DNA of 64,000 nucleotides from Ottelia alismoides (lineage: Eukaryota > Streptophyta > Magnoliopsida > Alismatales > Hydrocharitaceae), in contig JAZKJV010008262.1 of assembly GCA_037367405.1 (NCBI GenBank), positions 124,001-188,000 of the forward strand. The letters run 5' to 3'. Below the pieces are notes generated by a model that was not told where the DNA came from, searched no databases, and was given only the letters and a program-made list of their open reading frames with translations. The translations under genes and the position numbers were made by a program. This document shows, in pieces, positions 54,146-64,000 of the stretch; position 1 is the first letter of the stretch; the number at the start of each line of letters is the position of its first letter.

Positions 54146-56667
54146 TGCGCCCCCAGGCGTCTGACTTGACGTGGACCATCTTCTCCCCCGATTTCAGCCT
54201 TTTTTCCCGCTTAGCTCAGTGACCCATCACCCTCGAATCATTCTGACAAATTATTCTCTGATCATCCAGGATCCCCGCCGATCATTTAGATCCTTTGTAC
54301 ATAGCTCGTATCGCCGGCTACAGCCCGGTCAATAAGGGTGCCCAGTTCGTTTATAAATAAGGAACCTCCTCCTCCTCCGCAAAATTTGGTCAGCTTTCAG
54401 CCAATCCTTTCCCCCACATTCGGTCCCGGCGATGTTCCTTGTGATAGGAGGAGCTCGCCAGCACCTTGAATCGATCGGAGAGGCGGAGGTTGCACCCACG
54501 GCGGAGCTCCGGCGTCCGCCCTGCTCCCTGGAGTCCCTTCAGGTATAAGAGCTGCACGTTTATCTTTTTAGGTAGATTTTTATTCCCGCAATTTATTTCT
54601 GCATTTTATTTCGCATTTAGATTAATAGATTAGCGTAATTTATCCGGCGACTTCTTCACAGTGCCCTAGCCGTGCTCCGACCACCACTTCGCCTCCATTT
54701 CCATACCCCTCCATTTCCCTACGCCCCAGGCACCTCCGTTCCACCAGATCTTCACCAGATCTGGAGATCAGATCTCCTCCTCCGCCCCTCGCCGGAGATC
54801 GTCGCCCCGTACCCCCTTTCGCTCCTTTCGACCCAAATAAGGCCCACAGCCCCGTGTTTTTGTGCGTTGAGCTTCCCTACATGTGCTGGAGGCCAAAGGA
54901 CCCCCGTTGGGGTCGATTTGATTCTTCTGCAGGTACCTGGGACCCGCATCCTTCATCGACCTCGCTGGACCACTCCAGTGAGCCTCCGGCTCCCCTGAGC
55001 GCTTCAGTCGACAGAGCAGGGCCCCAGGTTGCTTCTTGGAACATCAGATGCCCGAGGGAGCACCGGACGAGCGAGCAGCACCAGATCGAAGGTCGGGGAA
55101 GAGGGAGTTCTTCCCTGTTCTTCGTGCCTTCGTCTTCACCGTCCGATCGCGGTCCCAGCCCAGATCGAATCAGCACCGTCAGATGGAGCACCGCATCAAC
55201 CGTCAGATCAGCTCGTCTGGTCTAATCTCAGCCCTCCATCGACGAAGCGTCATCGGGCAAGGAGGTGGCGACGCGTGTCAAGTGAAGAACGCTGAACCGT
55301 TGGATAGCGCGCCTTCGGGGGTAATTTGTACATTTAACCCCCGCACTTTTTGTATTTAATTTTTAATACTGTAAATTAAATATAACGCTGTAAATAATGT
55401 GGAAATTTTGCATGTGACCCCCTGTATCTCTGCTATATTACACTTGGGTCCAGTCCACGTCACCTCACGTGTCGTCCCACGTGAGGTGGTAAAATTGCAC
55501 AAGTCCCCCTATATGTTTTGTATATTTATCTTTAGTCCATTAAATAAAATCTTAAGTGTATTATTTTTGTGAAAAATTGCAACCAGGACCCTATCTTTTC
55601 GGAAATTGCATTTTGGTCCCTGTGGGTGCGGATCACGTGTAGTCCCACGTGATGGTCAAATTGCAAGGGGGCCCTGGCGGGTTTGCTTATTTGGTTTCAG
55701 TTCTTAAAATTGTAGAACACGTTATTATCTTTTGGTATTTTTGCACTGACGCCCCTGGAAATTATTTTATTTGCAAAAATACCCCTGCCAGGCTGTTTTA
55801 TTGTTGTGTCTTTGATCTATTTATTTTAAATACCTATGTGGCTTCTAAAAATTCACAAAAATTAGGATTAATGTTTCATGTGATGCACTTGCACGTCCAT
55901 ATTTTTTCACAATTTTCCATTTTTCCTAATTATTAAAAATGAAAAAGAAGCCCTTTTTGCACTGTTTAAATTAGAAAATACAAAAAAAATAGAAAATGTT
56001 TTTGAAAAATCCAAAAATATTATATATTTTATATTTATATCTATATTGAGTCCAGAAAATGAAAAACCCTAAAAATAGAAAAAGGAAAATATAAAAATTT
56101 CAAGAAGCTCCAAAATACTAAAAAAATATAAAAACCCTTCAAAAATACCAAAAATATGTTTTCCTATTTTATAATTATCTATGTATCATTATTTATGTAT
56201 TAAAATTAATTTGGGTTAATTTTGACACTTATTATATAATTTTAACATCCAAATTAATTTCGGCCTATTTAATTAGTCCCATATTAGGGATATTTTTGGA
56301 ATTAAAAACAACATAAAAATTAGAAAAATACAAAAAGCCAAAAAAAAATATTATACTTAATATATTGAGTATATATATATGTCTATGTATCCTTATACTA
56401 CATCTCTCTCTCTCTTCTTATATGTTTATTTCTTTATATGTATATATATTATATCATTAAAAATAAAAAAAATTAAAAATTACAAAATATAAAAACAAAA
56501 TAAAAAATATAAAAACCAAAAATAAAAAATTATAAAAACCCAAAAACCCACTAAAACAATAAATGGACACGAACAAAGGATTGAATAATTACACAACACA
56601 CACACAACCTTTCGCCTCCCAGTGTTCGACCTCTACCTGTACTTACACCTATACACATTTGCATGTA

Positions 56668-56689
56668 GAGTTATAATAAATTTTAACTC
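56668..56689 (+). promoter_or_regulatory. Putative poly(A)-signal hairpin of S
   Basis: GAGTTA and TAACTC arms (6 bp) enclose AATAAA, about 140 bases before the LTR end. Confidence 0.55.
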
Positions 56690-56830
56690 CACATTTTTGG
56701 ATATTCATTGCATATATAGTTATTGTGGGTTAATTATTGATCGATCTGGGGATCTTTAAGAGGTCAATTCAGCGACTGTCTCTCCGCCTTGTGGAAAGAT
56801 ATGACCTCGATAAAAAACCCCCGTTCATCA

Positions 56831-57405
56831 CCCTTCGCTTTTATGCAGGATGCAAAACAGTATTGAAATTTTTACACTACATGCAAATGTAGACAACAAA
56901 AATCCGCTCCTAGACATGCAGTTCTATTAGCGAGTGAAGAACATGTTCAATTTGGTTAGATCTGCGGTCTAAGTGCGTCTTTTAAGTGTATGTGTGGTCC
57001 TAAAAATTACGAGCACAAGCAATTCCTAGAGTGGCTCGAGGAGCCGCTAGTGCAAGACTAAGTTACAATTCAAACCATACAGCACAGGGGGACACGGTTC
57101 CACTATTTTTACACACGCGAGAACCCAAATGGGAACCACTGGAAATGATGCGAAAAAATGTGGAAATAAATAAAAGTACAAGTTCTCTCAAATCACTCAA
57201 AGAATTAAAAATACAGAATCCTTGAAGTGTCTTCGACTCCTCGCGTTCCTCGCACAGAAATAATTTGAGGTCAGAGAGAGAATGACTCAAAAACAATGCA
57301 AAATTAAAGGAAGGAAAATATTCACAAGAAAAACCGGGGGTCAGACTACCCGAGGATAAAAAATCAAACACTCAGAAATAACTGCAAATTAACCTAAGTC
57401 GTGCC
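56831..57405 (-). other. PBS-proximal part of F leader (non-coding)
   Basis: No supportable gene. It is continuous with 51992-52778 once the solo LTR is set aside. It contains a purine-rich stretch and nothing else that I recognise. Confidence 0.5.
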
Positions 57406-57423
57406 TCCCCGGCAACGATGCCA
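57406..57423 (-). other. Primer-binding site of F (tRNA-Asp type, two mismatches)
   Basis: The plus strand reads TCCCCGGCAACGATGCCA, against TCCCCGGCAACGGCGCCA of tRNA-Asp and of element D. The two differences are transitions in the acceptor stem. It lies three bases from the LTR end TCATCA. Confidence 0.75.
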
Positions 57424-57426
57424 TTT

Positions 57427-60400
57427 TGATGACCGCTCCCCGCTACCCTTGTTAATTCGAGCAAATTAATGTCAAATTAATTGTCGATGTTCGTTGCAGT
57501 CGGATAACGAGAGGGAATATCAAAAACCACTTTTAATTTAATAAAGTCAATTTCGAGTGGAAATTTTTTTTACTTAGTGAAGTCCAAGGTCGAACTCAGG
57601 GAGTCATCTGTCTCCTTAGGTGAATTTTCAGCAAAGTTCCAGTGTGTGATTTTCGGGGAATATTTTTTTGGTCCTTTTTCAATTTTCTATGCAAGACTCA
57701 TGCAAAATCAAGCCAATTTTATAGTTAAATCAGAAATATGTTCAAATGGAGTCCAAAAATAATGAAAATTGGCCAGATGATGAAATATGGTTAAATTAAG
57801 CTACCCTAATTTTTTTGGAATTTTCTGACACTAAATGAATTTACTGTGAAATAAACATGAATTCAGGGTGATTTTGACTAATTTAATTTTTAATAAATAT
57901 CAAATCACAAAATTTTGTGGAACTAAAAATATCCTAGATAGATCTAATGATGAGGAATCCAGGAAAATTATCAGACCTTAATTTTAATGTGAAATGAACC
58001 TATTAAAAATGAATTCAGGAAATCACCAATTAATTTATTTAGGCCTCGAAATGTGTGCAAATGAGATGGATTTTTTGGGATTTTTTGGAGTTACAGAGAA
58101 TTAAATATTAATTAAAAGGTCCAATTGGGAAAAATATCACAGAAGTAAATCAATTAATTAATTAAAAATCCCACTGATATCACAAAAATGTACCAAGTGT
58201 CACATAAGATAAAGGACAAGTTACACTACAACATGCAATTTTTGAAATTCAAAAATAATGAAATATGGACACCTAAATATGTGTGCAAAGATAAGGGTAT
58301 AACTGCAATACAGAAATTTAAAATTGCTTAAAAATAAATATGCTGATAGGGACTTATATGCAATTACCTAGAATGTAGGGGGTTGGAATGCAAATTCTCC
58401 ACGGCCGCACGTGATCCTCACGTGGATGCTCTTCACAGGGACTAGATTGCAATTTCTAGAACTTCCTGGGGCCTCATTGAAATTTACCCAGGTCGCACGT
58501 GCTCCTCACGTGGGGCGACCTAGGCTCGGGTGGCGTCGGTGGCTCGGAACGAGGCTCGGGGGCTTCTGGAGGTTTGGCTGGAGGATCAGAGTAGCTTCGG
58601 GTGGTCCGAGCCTAGAGGTCGTGGAAGAGGCTTGGACCCGTCGATGTGGCGCGATGGGGACTATTGGATCTCGGATGATCCAACGTTTGCAAAGTGAGGC
58701 GATGTGGCTGGCTAAGCATCGTTCGATCAAGATGGATGGAACGATGATGGGCTTCCTCCAGAGATGGCGACGTGGTTGAATGCTGACCGTAGGATCACTG
58801 ATAGATCCAACGGTCGTGTGCTGCTCCGGTCGCGGGTGACGTGGCGTGAAGCTGACCGTTCGATCAAGATGATCGAACGGTGGCTGGAGCTTCGTCTTCA
58901 ACGGTCCTCCGCCACCTGCGGAGGAGTAGGGGGGGCTCCGGCGATGGTGGCTCTGCTCCGCCCGTCCCTCCTATCGTCGGTGAAGCTCTCCGGAGGCTCG
59001 GAGATATCTCGGAAGATGCGCGGCAGTGCAGCGAGGCGTCCGATGGTCCTAGGAGTGACGGAGGCATGCCGGAGCTCGATGGCGATGAAGCTCGATAGGA
59101 GCTCCGGTGAACTTCTGGCCAGTGAACGACATGGCACCTGCAGATGGTTAACAGATAGCCGAAGAACGTGGGGGCGTTCGTGGAGGTGTAAGAAGTGAAT
59201 GGCGAGGCCTAGTCGGAGTGAAGGTGGTCCGGTGATGGTGCTCCGCCCAGGTGGCGGAGCTAGAGTCGATGGAAGATGGTTGATGGTGTTTTAAGCTATG
59301 GACGAGTGCGCGAAGATCGGAGCTCCTTCGCAGAGCTCGGAGGAATGGAGATGGAGCGAGAAGATCACGGTGGAAGGTGAATAAAATCGAAGAAAATCAA
59401 GAAAAATTAAGAAGGAGGTTAGACAAAGATGGAGGGGGTTACCTGGGGATTGGAGCTCGATCTCGAGTTCCAGGTCGTCGCTCGAAGGGTCGGTAGGGCC
59501 CTGAGCTCAAGCAGCTTCACGGAGGAGGTGCTGCAACACGACGGTGGCGGTCGTGGATCTCGCCGGAGAAGAAGGCCCGTCTTAGCTCAAAGACTCACTC
59601 AATTTCTGTCACAATTCGAAAGCTCCGAGATCTAGGTTTCTCTCTGGGGTGGCGGATGGGCCTGACAGTGGCCGGAGGGCGAGGATTTATAGGAAGAGGG
59701 TGTTGGGTTGGCTGGTGACGAGGTGAAGTTCATGGAGGTCGTGGAGCGTCTATGGTGGGAGTGGTGGCGAGTGAGGGGGTTGGCGAGGATGAGGGAAGAG
59801 TGGGGGTGATCGTGGAGGCATTGGTGGTCGGAAAGGGTGGCTAGAATGCGGCCGAGAATAGAAAGGGGCAACCCCTCCCACAAGGTTGAGATCGTGGGAG
59901 AGAGGGGTGCTGGAGGTGGAAGACGAGGTCGTGGCCGTTGGATCTTGTTATCCAACGGCCCAGGTCGAAGCGTCAAGGAGCGGGTAGGATTAGATCTGGG
60001 GCGAGGCGATCTGAGGGACGTGATGGCGCCACGTGGTGCGATAGGGGAACAACGCTGGCGAACGGTGGAGATGCGATTAGGGCTTTGATCGAAGGGCTGA
60101 GGTGCAAGGCGGGATAAGCGGTTAGGATGAAGGGTCAGCGTGCGTGATCGAAGGGTGCAACGTGCGCCACGTGTCAAGCGCATAGGCAGGCGGAGGCGGG
60201 CGGCTGAGATCAAGGAGCGTTGATGATCAGACGGTTAAGAACAAGTGCGCATGTGGAGAATAGGTGGCCGTTGGATCAAGAAGAATATCCAACGGCTGAG
60301 AGGCGCGGGCGGCTAGGGCAAGGGGAGCGGGCCGCGTGGCGCAACCAGAGGGCGCCACGTGGCCAGCTGTGATTGGCTGAGAAGAGAAATGAATTTAGAA

Positions 60401-60983
60401 AGAGAAGGTGGCCGAATTTAGAAAAACTCAAAACATGAAAGTTGTAGATCTTGATGAGATATACAAGTTTCATGTTGACCAAATATGGAGATGAGGTCAA
60501 ATATGATACAAAAATACAAATATACACAATTACAGTATACATAGTATACATAGAGGCCCAAAAACCCAACTTTTTCCTATGAGTTCCAAATTGGATGAAA
60601 TTAGTCTCATTTTAAAGGTCTTTGAATTTGTATTATTCTGAAAGTGAGTAGACCTATTTTGGAGTTTGTATGAGGGAGCTATGGGCATTTTATGGTCGAA
60701 GGGTCTTAGGGCTTTATTGGGTGCTTTTACAAAGGAGATCTTGGCTTTCTTCCTTATATTCTTAACTAAGGTGTACATATTATAAGGAAGAGGTTATTTT
60801 TATGAGTGGATATTTTACAAGTGATATTGGCTTCTTATTTAATGCAAAATGAGTGCTAAAAAGCCTATGTTATGAATGCATGCATTAATGCTAATTATGC
60901 ATTAAAGAGGGAAATATGCATCTATTTACTCAGAAACAAGCTTCTATTTTCAACTTTTAGAGTGATGAATCACATATTCATCA
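57427..60983 (-). repeat. 5' LTR of element F
   Basis: 3.56 kb, with the same ends as the 3' LTR. Differences amount to a few percent by eye plus small indels, including a 43-base or so loss near 58068. The outer end abuts TCTAC at 60984. Confidence 0.9.
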
Positions 60984-60988
60984 TCTAC
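60984..60988. repeat. Target site duplication of F, right copy
   Basis: TCTAC after TCATCA of the F LTR. It matches 40094-40098, and the E reading frame resumes here. Confidence 0.85.
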
Positions 60989-62215
60989 CCCATCTCCGAC
61001 TCCAAGTGGGTCAGTCCGTTGCATGTGGTGCCTAAGAAGACGGGCATCACTACAGTTGTCACGGAGTCTGGAGAGGAGATCGCTACCCGGGTACCCACTT
61101 CTTGGCGGGTTTGCGTGGATTACAGATGACTCAACTAGGCCACCAAGAAGGATCATTTCCCCCTGCCCTTTATTGATCAGATCATTGAGAGACTGGCAGG
61201 GAAGAGCCATTACTGCTTTCTGGATGGATACTCCGGCTACAATCAGGTGGCCATCGCGCCCGAGGACCAAGAGAAGACCACCTTCACCTGTCCCTTTGGG
61301 ACATATGCCTTCAGACGCATGCTATTTGGGCTATGCAATGCCCCTGCGACATTTCAGAGATGCATGTTGTCTATCTTTTCGGACATTGTGGAGGAGTGCT
61401 TGGAGGTCTTCATGGATGACTTCTCGGTCTACGGCGACGGATTCGACTCCTGTCTTGACTGCCTAGGCCAAGTCCTTCAGCGATGCATAGAGGTTCACCT
61501 TGTGTTGTCTTGCGAGAAGAGTCACTTCATGGTGACTCAAGGGATGGTGCTTGGCCACATCATCTCCAACAGGGGCATGGAGGTTGATCCGGCCAAGGTG
61601 GATGTCATTAGAAAACTCGATCCACCATCCAACTTGCGGCAGTTACGGTCTTTTCTGGGGCACGTCGGTTTCTACTGACGTTTCATTCATGATTTCAGCA
61701 GGATTTCCCGACCGTTGACTGATCTGTTGACGAAAGACACCGAGTTCCTTGTAGATGATAAGTGTCTTTCGTCATTTGAGACTCTCAAGAGCTGTGTCAT
61801 AGGGGCTCCTGTTCTCCAGCCACCCGATTGGTCTCTCCCATTCGAGATCATGACGGACGCCTCCGATTTTGCCGTAGGGGCCGTGCTGGGACAGAGGAGG
61901 GATGGAGTCCCATTTTACATTCACTACGCTAGACGTACATTGGATGCCATGCAGCAGAACTATACTGTCACAGAGAAGGAAATGCTAGCTGTAGTCTTCG
62001 CCCTAGATAAGTCCAGATCTTACATCATTGGATCTAGAGTGACCATTTACACTGACCATACCGCCATCAGGTACCTCATGGCAAAGAAGGATGCCAAAGC
62101 TAGATTGACCAGATGGATCCTTCTACTCCAGGAGTTTGACATAGAGATTAAGGATAAGCCTGGAGTCAAGAATGTGGTGGCAGATCATCTCTCCCGATTG
62201 GAGTATCTTGAGGAT
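60984..62215 (+). pseudogene. pol: RT (remainder) and RNase H of E
   Basis: It continues the RT domain cut at 40098: [71 protein letters not shown] and FMDDFSVYGDG with both catalytic aspartates at 61415-61420. Three in-frame stops are seen: TGA 61127 and TAG 61136, where A1 has CGA and CAG, and TGA 61676, where A1 has CGA. From 61679 the frame is open into RNase H ([35 protein letters not shown]) and on through integrase. All three stops are thus single C-to-T changes relative to A1. Confidence 0.9.
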
Positions 62216-63565
62216 TCTGAGCAGATTGACCCTATTTGTGAGACCTTCCCAGATGAGGAGATCCTTGCTATCGCCTCGCTCCCATGGTATGCTGATATTG
62301 TGAACTATCTTGTCGCCAAGAAAGTTCCACAAGGTTGGCCCAGGCAAAAACTTGAGACCTTCCTCGCGAAGGCCAAGTTTTACAATTGGGAGGATCCCAT
62401 CCTTTACCACGAGGGAGGAGATAGTATCTGGCATTGGTGCATTCCTCAGGAGGAGCACCGCAGCGTCCTTACTTACTGCCACAAGCTTGAGGCAGGAGGA
62501 CATCACTCAGGGAGGAGAACGACACAGAAAGTGCTCCAATCCGGCCTATGGTGGCCTACTCTCTTCAAGGACTCTGATGAGTTCGTGAAGAGGTGTACTG
62601 ACTGTCAGAGGATGGGCACTTGTGGACAACGTGATATGATGCCGATGCAGCCCATACACTTCTGTGAGGTTTTTGACGCATGGGGCATCGATTTCATGGG
62701 TCCATTCCCTAGGAGTCAGGGATTTGAGTACATTCTGTTGGCCATGGATTATGTGAGTCATTGGGTTGAGGCCATCCCCGCCCGAACCGTAGATGCTAGG
62801 ACTGTTTGCATATTTTTGAGGAAGAATATCATTTCACGGTTTGGGGTACCTCGAGTGTTGATATCTGACGGGGGGTCTCATTTCATCAACGACAAGGTAA
62901 AGGCCCTTGCTAGCGAGTTCAGCATAGATCATCGAGTTGCTACTCCATACCATCCTCAGATGAATGGTCTTGCTGAAGTTTCGAATAAGGAGATCAAGAC
63001 TATATTGCAGAAAGTCGTCCGCCCTGACCGAAAGGATTGGTCACAGCTTTTGGACTCGGTCTTGTGGGCATATCAGATGTCTTTCAAGACGCCTTTGGGT
63101 ACATCTCCCTTTCGCCTCATTTATGGCAAGCCGTGCCATTTACCTGTTGAGCTGAGACATAGGTCACTTTGGGCAGTAACTGATATACTTTTGGATCCAG
63201 AGAGTGTAGGAGACCAGAGGAGGGAAGAGTTAGCAGCCCTGGAGGAGCTTCGTAATACCGTATTTTCAAACAGCCTACATTATAAGGAGAGAGAGAAGGA
63301 GTGGCATGATTCTCATATCAGCCACAAGCAGTTTGAGCCAGGACAGAGAGTATGGTTGTTTGATGCTAGGCTTCGATTATTTCTAGGGAAGCTACAGAGC
63401 AAATGGAAGGGACCTTATCTGGTTAGAAAGGTGCATGACAATGGGAGTATTGATATATCTGAGTTGTCTTCTGATGCTACCTTTCGAGTGAACGGCCAAC
63501 GGCTCAAGCCATATCTAGATCATGAGCTGCGGGTCATTGATGTTGCCCCTATTCACTTTGCGTGA
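62216..63565 (+). CDS. int: Integrase of E (open, continuous with RNase H)
   Basis: Part of the same open frame as RNase H (61679-63565, no stops). The HHCC zinc domain is complete ([16 protein letters not shown] ... [12 protein letters not shown]). Catalytic residues lie in [23 protein letters not shown] and [11 protein letters not shown] (GAG at 62990-62992), so the DDE triad is intact. The usual QTNG/ETNG of related integrases reads QMNG here. The C-terminal domain ([47 protein letters not shown]) ends at the stop near 63563. No chromodomain. Upstream lesions in gag and RT mean the polyprotein could not be made as one piece. Confidence 0.85.
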   Translation, partial: SEQIDPICETFPDEEILAIASLPWYADIVNYLVAKKVPQGWPRQKLETFLAKAKFYNWEDPILYHEGGDSIWHWCIPQEEHRSVLTYCHKLEAGGHHSGRRTTQKVLQSGLWWPTLFKDSDEFVKRCTDCQRMGTCGQRDMMPMQPIHFCEVFDAWGIDFMGPFPRSQGFEYILLAMDYVSHWVEAIPARTVDARTVCIFLRKNIISRFGVPRVLISDGGSHFINDKVKALASEFSIDHRVATPYHPQMNGLAEVSNKEIKTILQKVVRPDRKDWSQLLDSVLWAYQMSFKTPLGTSPFRLIYGKPCHLPVELRHRSLWAVTDILLDPESVGDQRREELAALEELRNTVFSNSLHYKEREKEWHDSHISHKQFEPGQRVWLFDARLRLFLGKLQSKWKGPYLVRKVHDNGSIDISELSSDATFRVNGQRLKPYLDHELRVIDVAPIHFA

Positions 63566-63697
63566 GATGTGGTCTCTTGACTCACATCTATTGCATCTCA
63601 CGCCTGATTATCATTGTTCTTCCGACTTGTATAGATCCAGTTGTCCATATCACTCTATTCTTTAGTCCCACATCCCTTTTCTCATCTTATGATTATG
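63566..63697 (+). other. Start of E 3' UTR (non-coding)
   Basis: Short non-coding stretch between the integrase stop and the first hairpin, homologous to A1 14806-14993 (shared ATTGCATCTCA / TTTGCATCTCA and GTATAGATCCA) but without the AAAAAGGTGTCGCCCC segment. Confidence 0.5.
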
Positions 63698-64000
63698 CTA
63701 TACTTAGGGTGTACTTTACCCTAAGTATAGGGGGATGTAGGACTATCGGGTATTCTTTTGATTCTTTTTACCCCTGTTTTGCTGCCTATACTTAGGGATA
63801 TTTCACCCTAAGTATGGGGGGGTAGACTCTGTACATCCTTTTACTCGGATTTCCCTTCATGTACAGCTTACTATACTTAGGATTACTTGATCCTAAGTAT
63901 AGGGGGAAACACCGAGTCCTCTTCATTCTATTTGTTGACTCGTCTTTGTATATAGCCATTCCTTTTCACTTCCCTGTACTAAGCATGAGTTATGTCTTCT
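63698..64000 (+). other. Hairpin array of E (truncated by window end)
   Basis: Short hairpins at 63698-63734, 63786-63822 and 63871-63906 (spacing 88 and 85 bp), each CTATACTTAGG - loop - CCTAAGTAT(A/G) followed by G5-G7. At 63977-64000, CTAAGCATGAGTTATGTCTTCT starts the longer hairpin, as in A1 at 15277. The remainder is outside the window. Confidence 0.85.

Larger units (their letters stand above)
52779..56830 (+). mobile_element. Solo LTR S inserted in the leader of F
   Basis: 4.05 kb, plus orientation. It starts TGATGAATCTCCATTTCATC and ends CCCGTTCATCA, with no internal domain. Flanks CTCTT (52774-52778) and CCCTT (56831-56835) look like a 5-bp target duplication with one mismatch. The sequence is related to LTR1 and the D LTRs, with the shared start and GGGGGAGATAAGGGCC near 53033-53049. 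It has an inverted W-box pair (54128-54145), CACGTG pairs (55455-55490 and 55628-55655) and the AATAAA hairpin (56668-56689). It is probably the product of LTR-LTR recombination that removed a full element. Confidence 0.8.
40099..60983 (-). mobile_element. Athila-type element F (near full length), inserted in RT of E
   Basis: 20.9 kb including a 4.05-kb solo LTR insertion. On the minus strand: 5' LTR (60983-57427), PBS, leader (interrupted by S), gag, PR, RT, RNase H, integrase, hairpin array, 3' UTR, polypurine tract and 3' LTR (43686-40099). Perfect TCTAC target duplication. Gag through RNase H is one reading frame of about 1,880 codons with three in-frame TAG codons, then a frameshift inside integrase. 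It is the most complete autonomous-type copy in the window. Confidence 0.9.
34912..64000 (+). mobile_element. Athila-type Ty3/gypsy element E, split by element F
   Basis: Plus-strand element related to A1. Leader from 34912, gag (35960-38195), acidic linker and protease, N-terminal RT to 40098, then the 20.9-kb insertion F (40099-60983). It resumes with RT (60984), RNase H, integrase (stop near 63565) and hairpin array, which reaches the window end. Its own LTRs are not visible: the 5' side is deleted at the junction with D (it may have used LTR2), and the 3' LTR lies beyond 64000. RT and integrase catalytic residues are intact, but gag and RT contain stops. Confidence 0.8.

Overview
The window is a block of plant heterochromatin made almost entirely of nested Ty3/gypsy LTR retrotransposons of the Athila type. 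No host gene, rRNA gene, tRNA gene or CRISPR array was recognised. The plant origin is inferred from Athila-type reverse transcriptase and integrase sequences, primer-binding sites matching the 3' end of tRNA-Asp, LTRs of 3.4-4.1 kb, nested insertions, and plant-type cis motifs (G-box, W-box, AACGG/MSA-like) in the LTRs. The species cannot be told from the sequence.

Layout. (1) 1-2477: a minus-strand fragment (copy Z) of a non-autonomous family, joined to a scrap of its own 5' LTR. (2) 2478-21508: plus-strand element A1. It has a 5' LTR, a damaged primer-binding site, a leader, decayed gag, protease, RT/RNase H and integrase, a hairpin array, a duplicated 3' UTR, a polypurine tract and an LTR of a different subtype. 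(3) 21509-34911: minus-strand element D, inserted into that second LTR. D has two LTRs, a good tRNA-Asp PBS and one uninterrupted 687-codon reading frame with a protease-like domain but no RT or integrase. (4) 34912-64000: plus-strand element E, a relative of A1. Its 5' end is lost and its 3' end lies past the window. Its RT is split by element F. (5) 40099-60983: minus-strand element F, flanked by a perfect 5-bp target duplication (TCTAC). F has two LTRs and an almost complete gag-pol frame. Its leader carries a plus-strand solo LTR (S, 52779-56830).

How the parts fit. A1, E and F are autonomous-type elements (gag-PR-RT-RNase H-INT, no env-like frame). All three are now broken by nonsense codons, many of them C-to-T type, and A1 also has substitutions at catalytic sites. 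D and Z represent a non-autonomous partner that keeps the same cis signals and presumably relied on proteins from such relatives. Shared signals are a leader motif plus GGGG/CCCC stem-loop, a 3' UTR block of about 55 nt, an array of hairpins downstream of the coding region, and LTR modules with palindromic G-boxes, inverted W-boxes and a hairpin containing AATAAA.

Most unusual feature. Every element whose post-coding region is visible (Z, A1, D, E, F) carries 3-6 hairpins spaced about 85-165 bp. Each has arms like CTATACTTAGG / CCTAAGTATAG followed on the element's sense strand by a run of G. The 3' arm plus G-run copies the element's own polypurine tract (AAGTATAG followed by purines), so the array looks like a series of extra plus-strand primer sites presented in hairpins. 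All comparisons were made by eye; no alignments or database searches were run.
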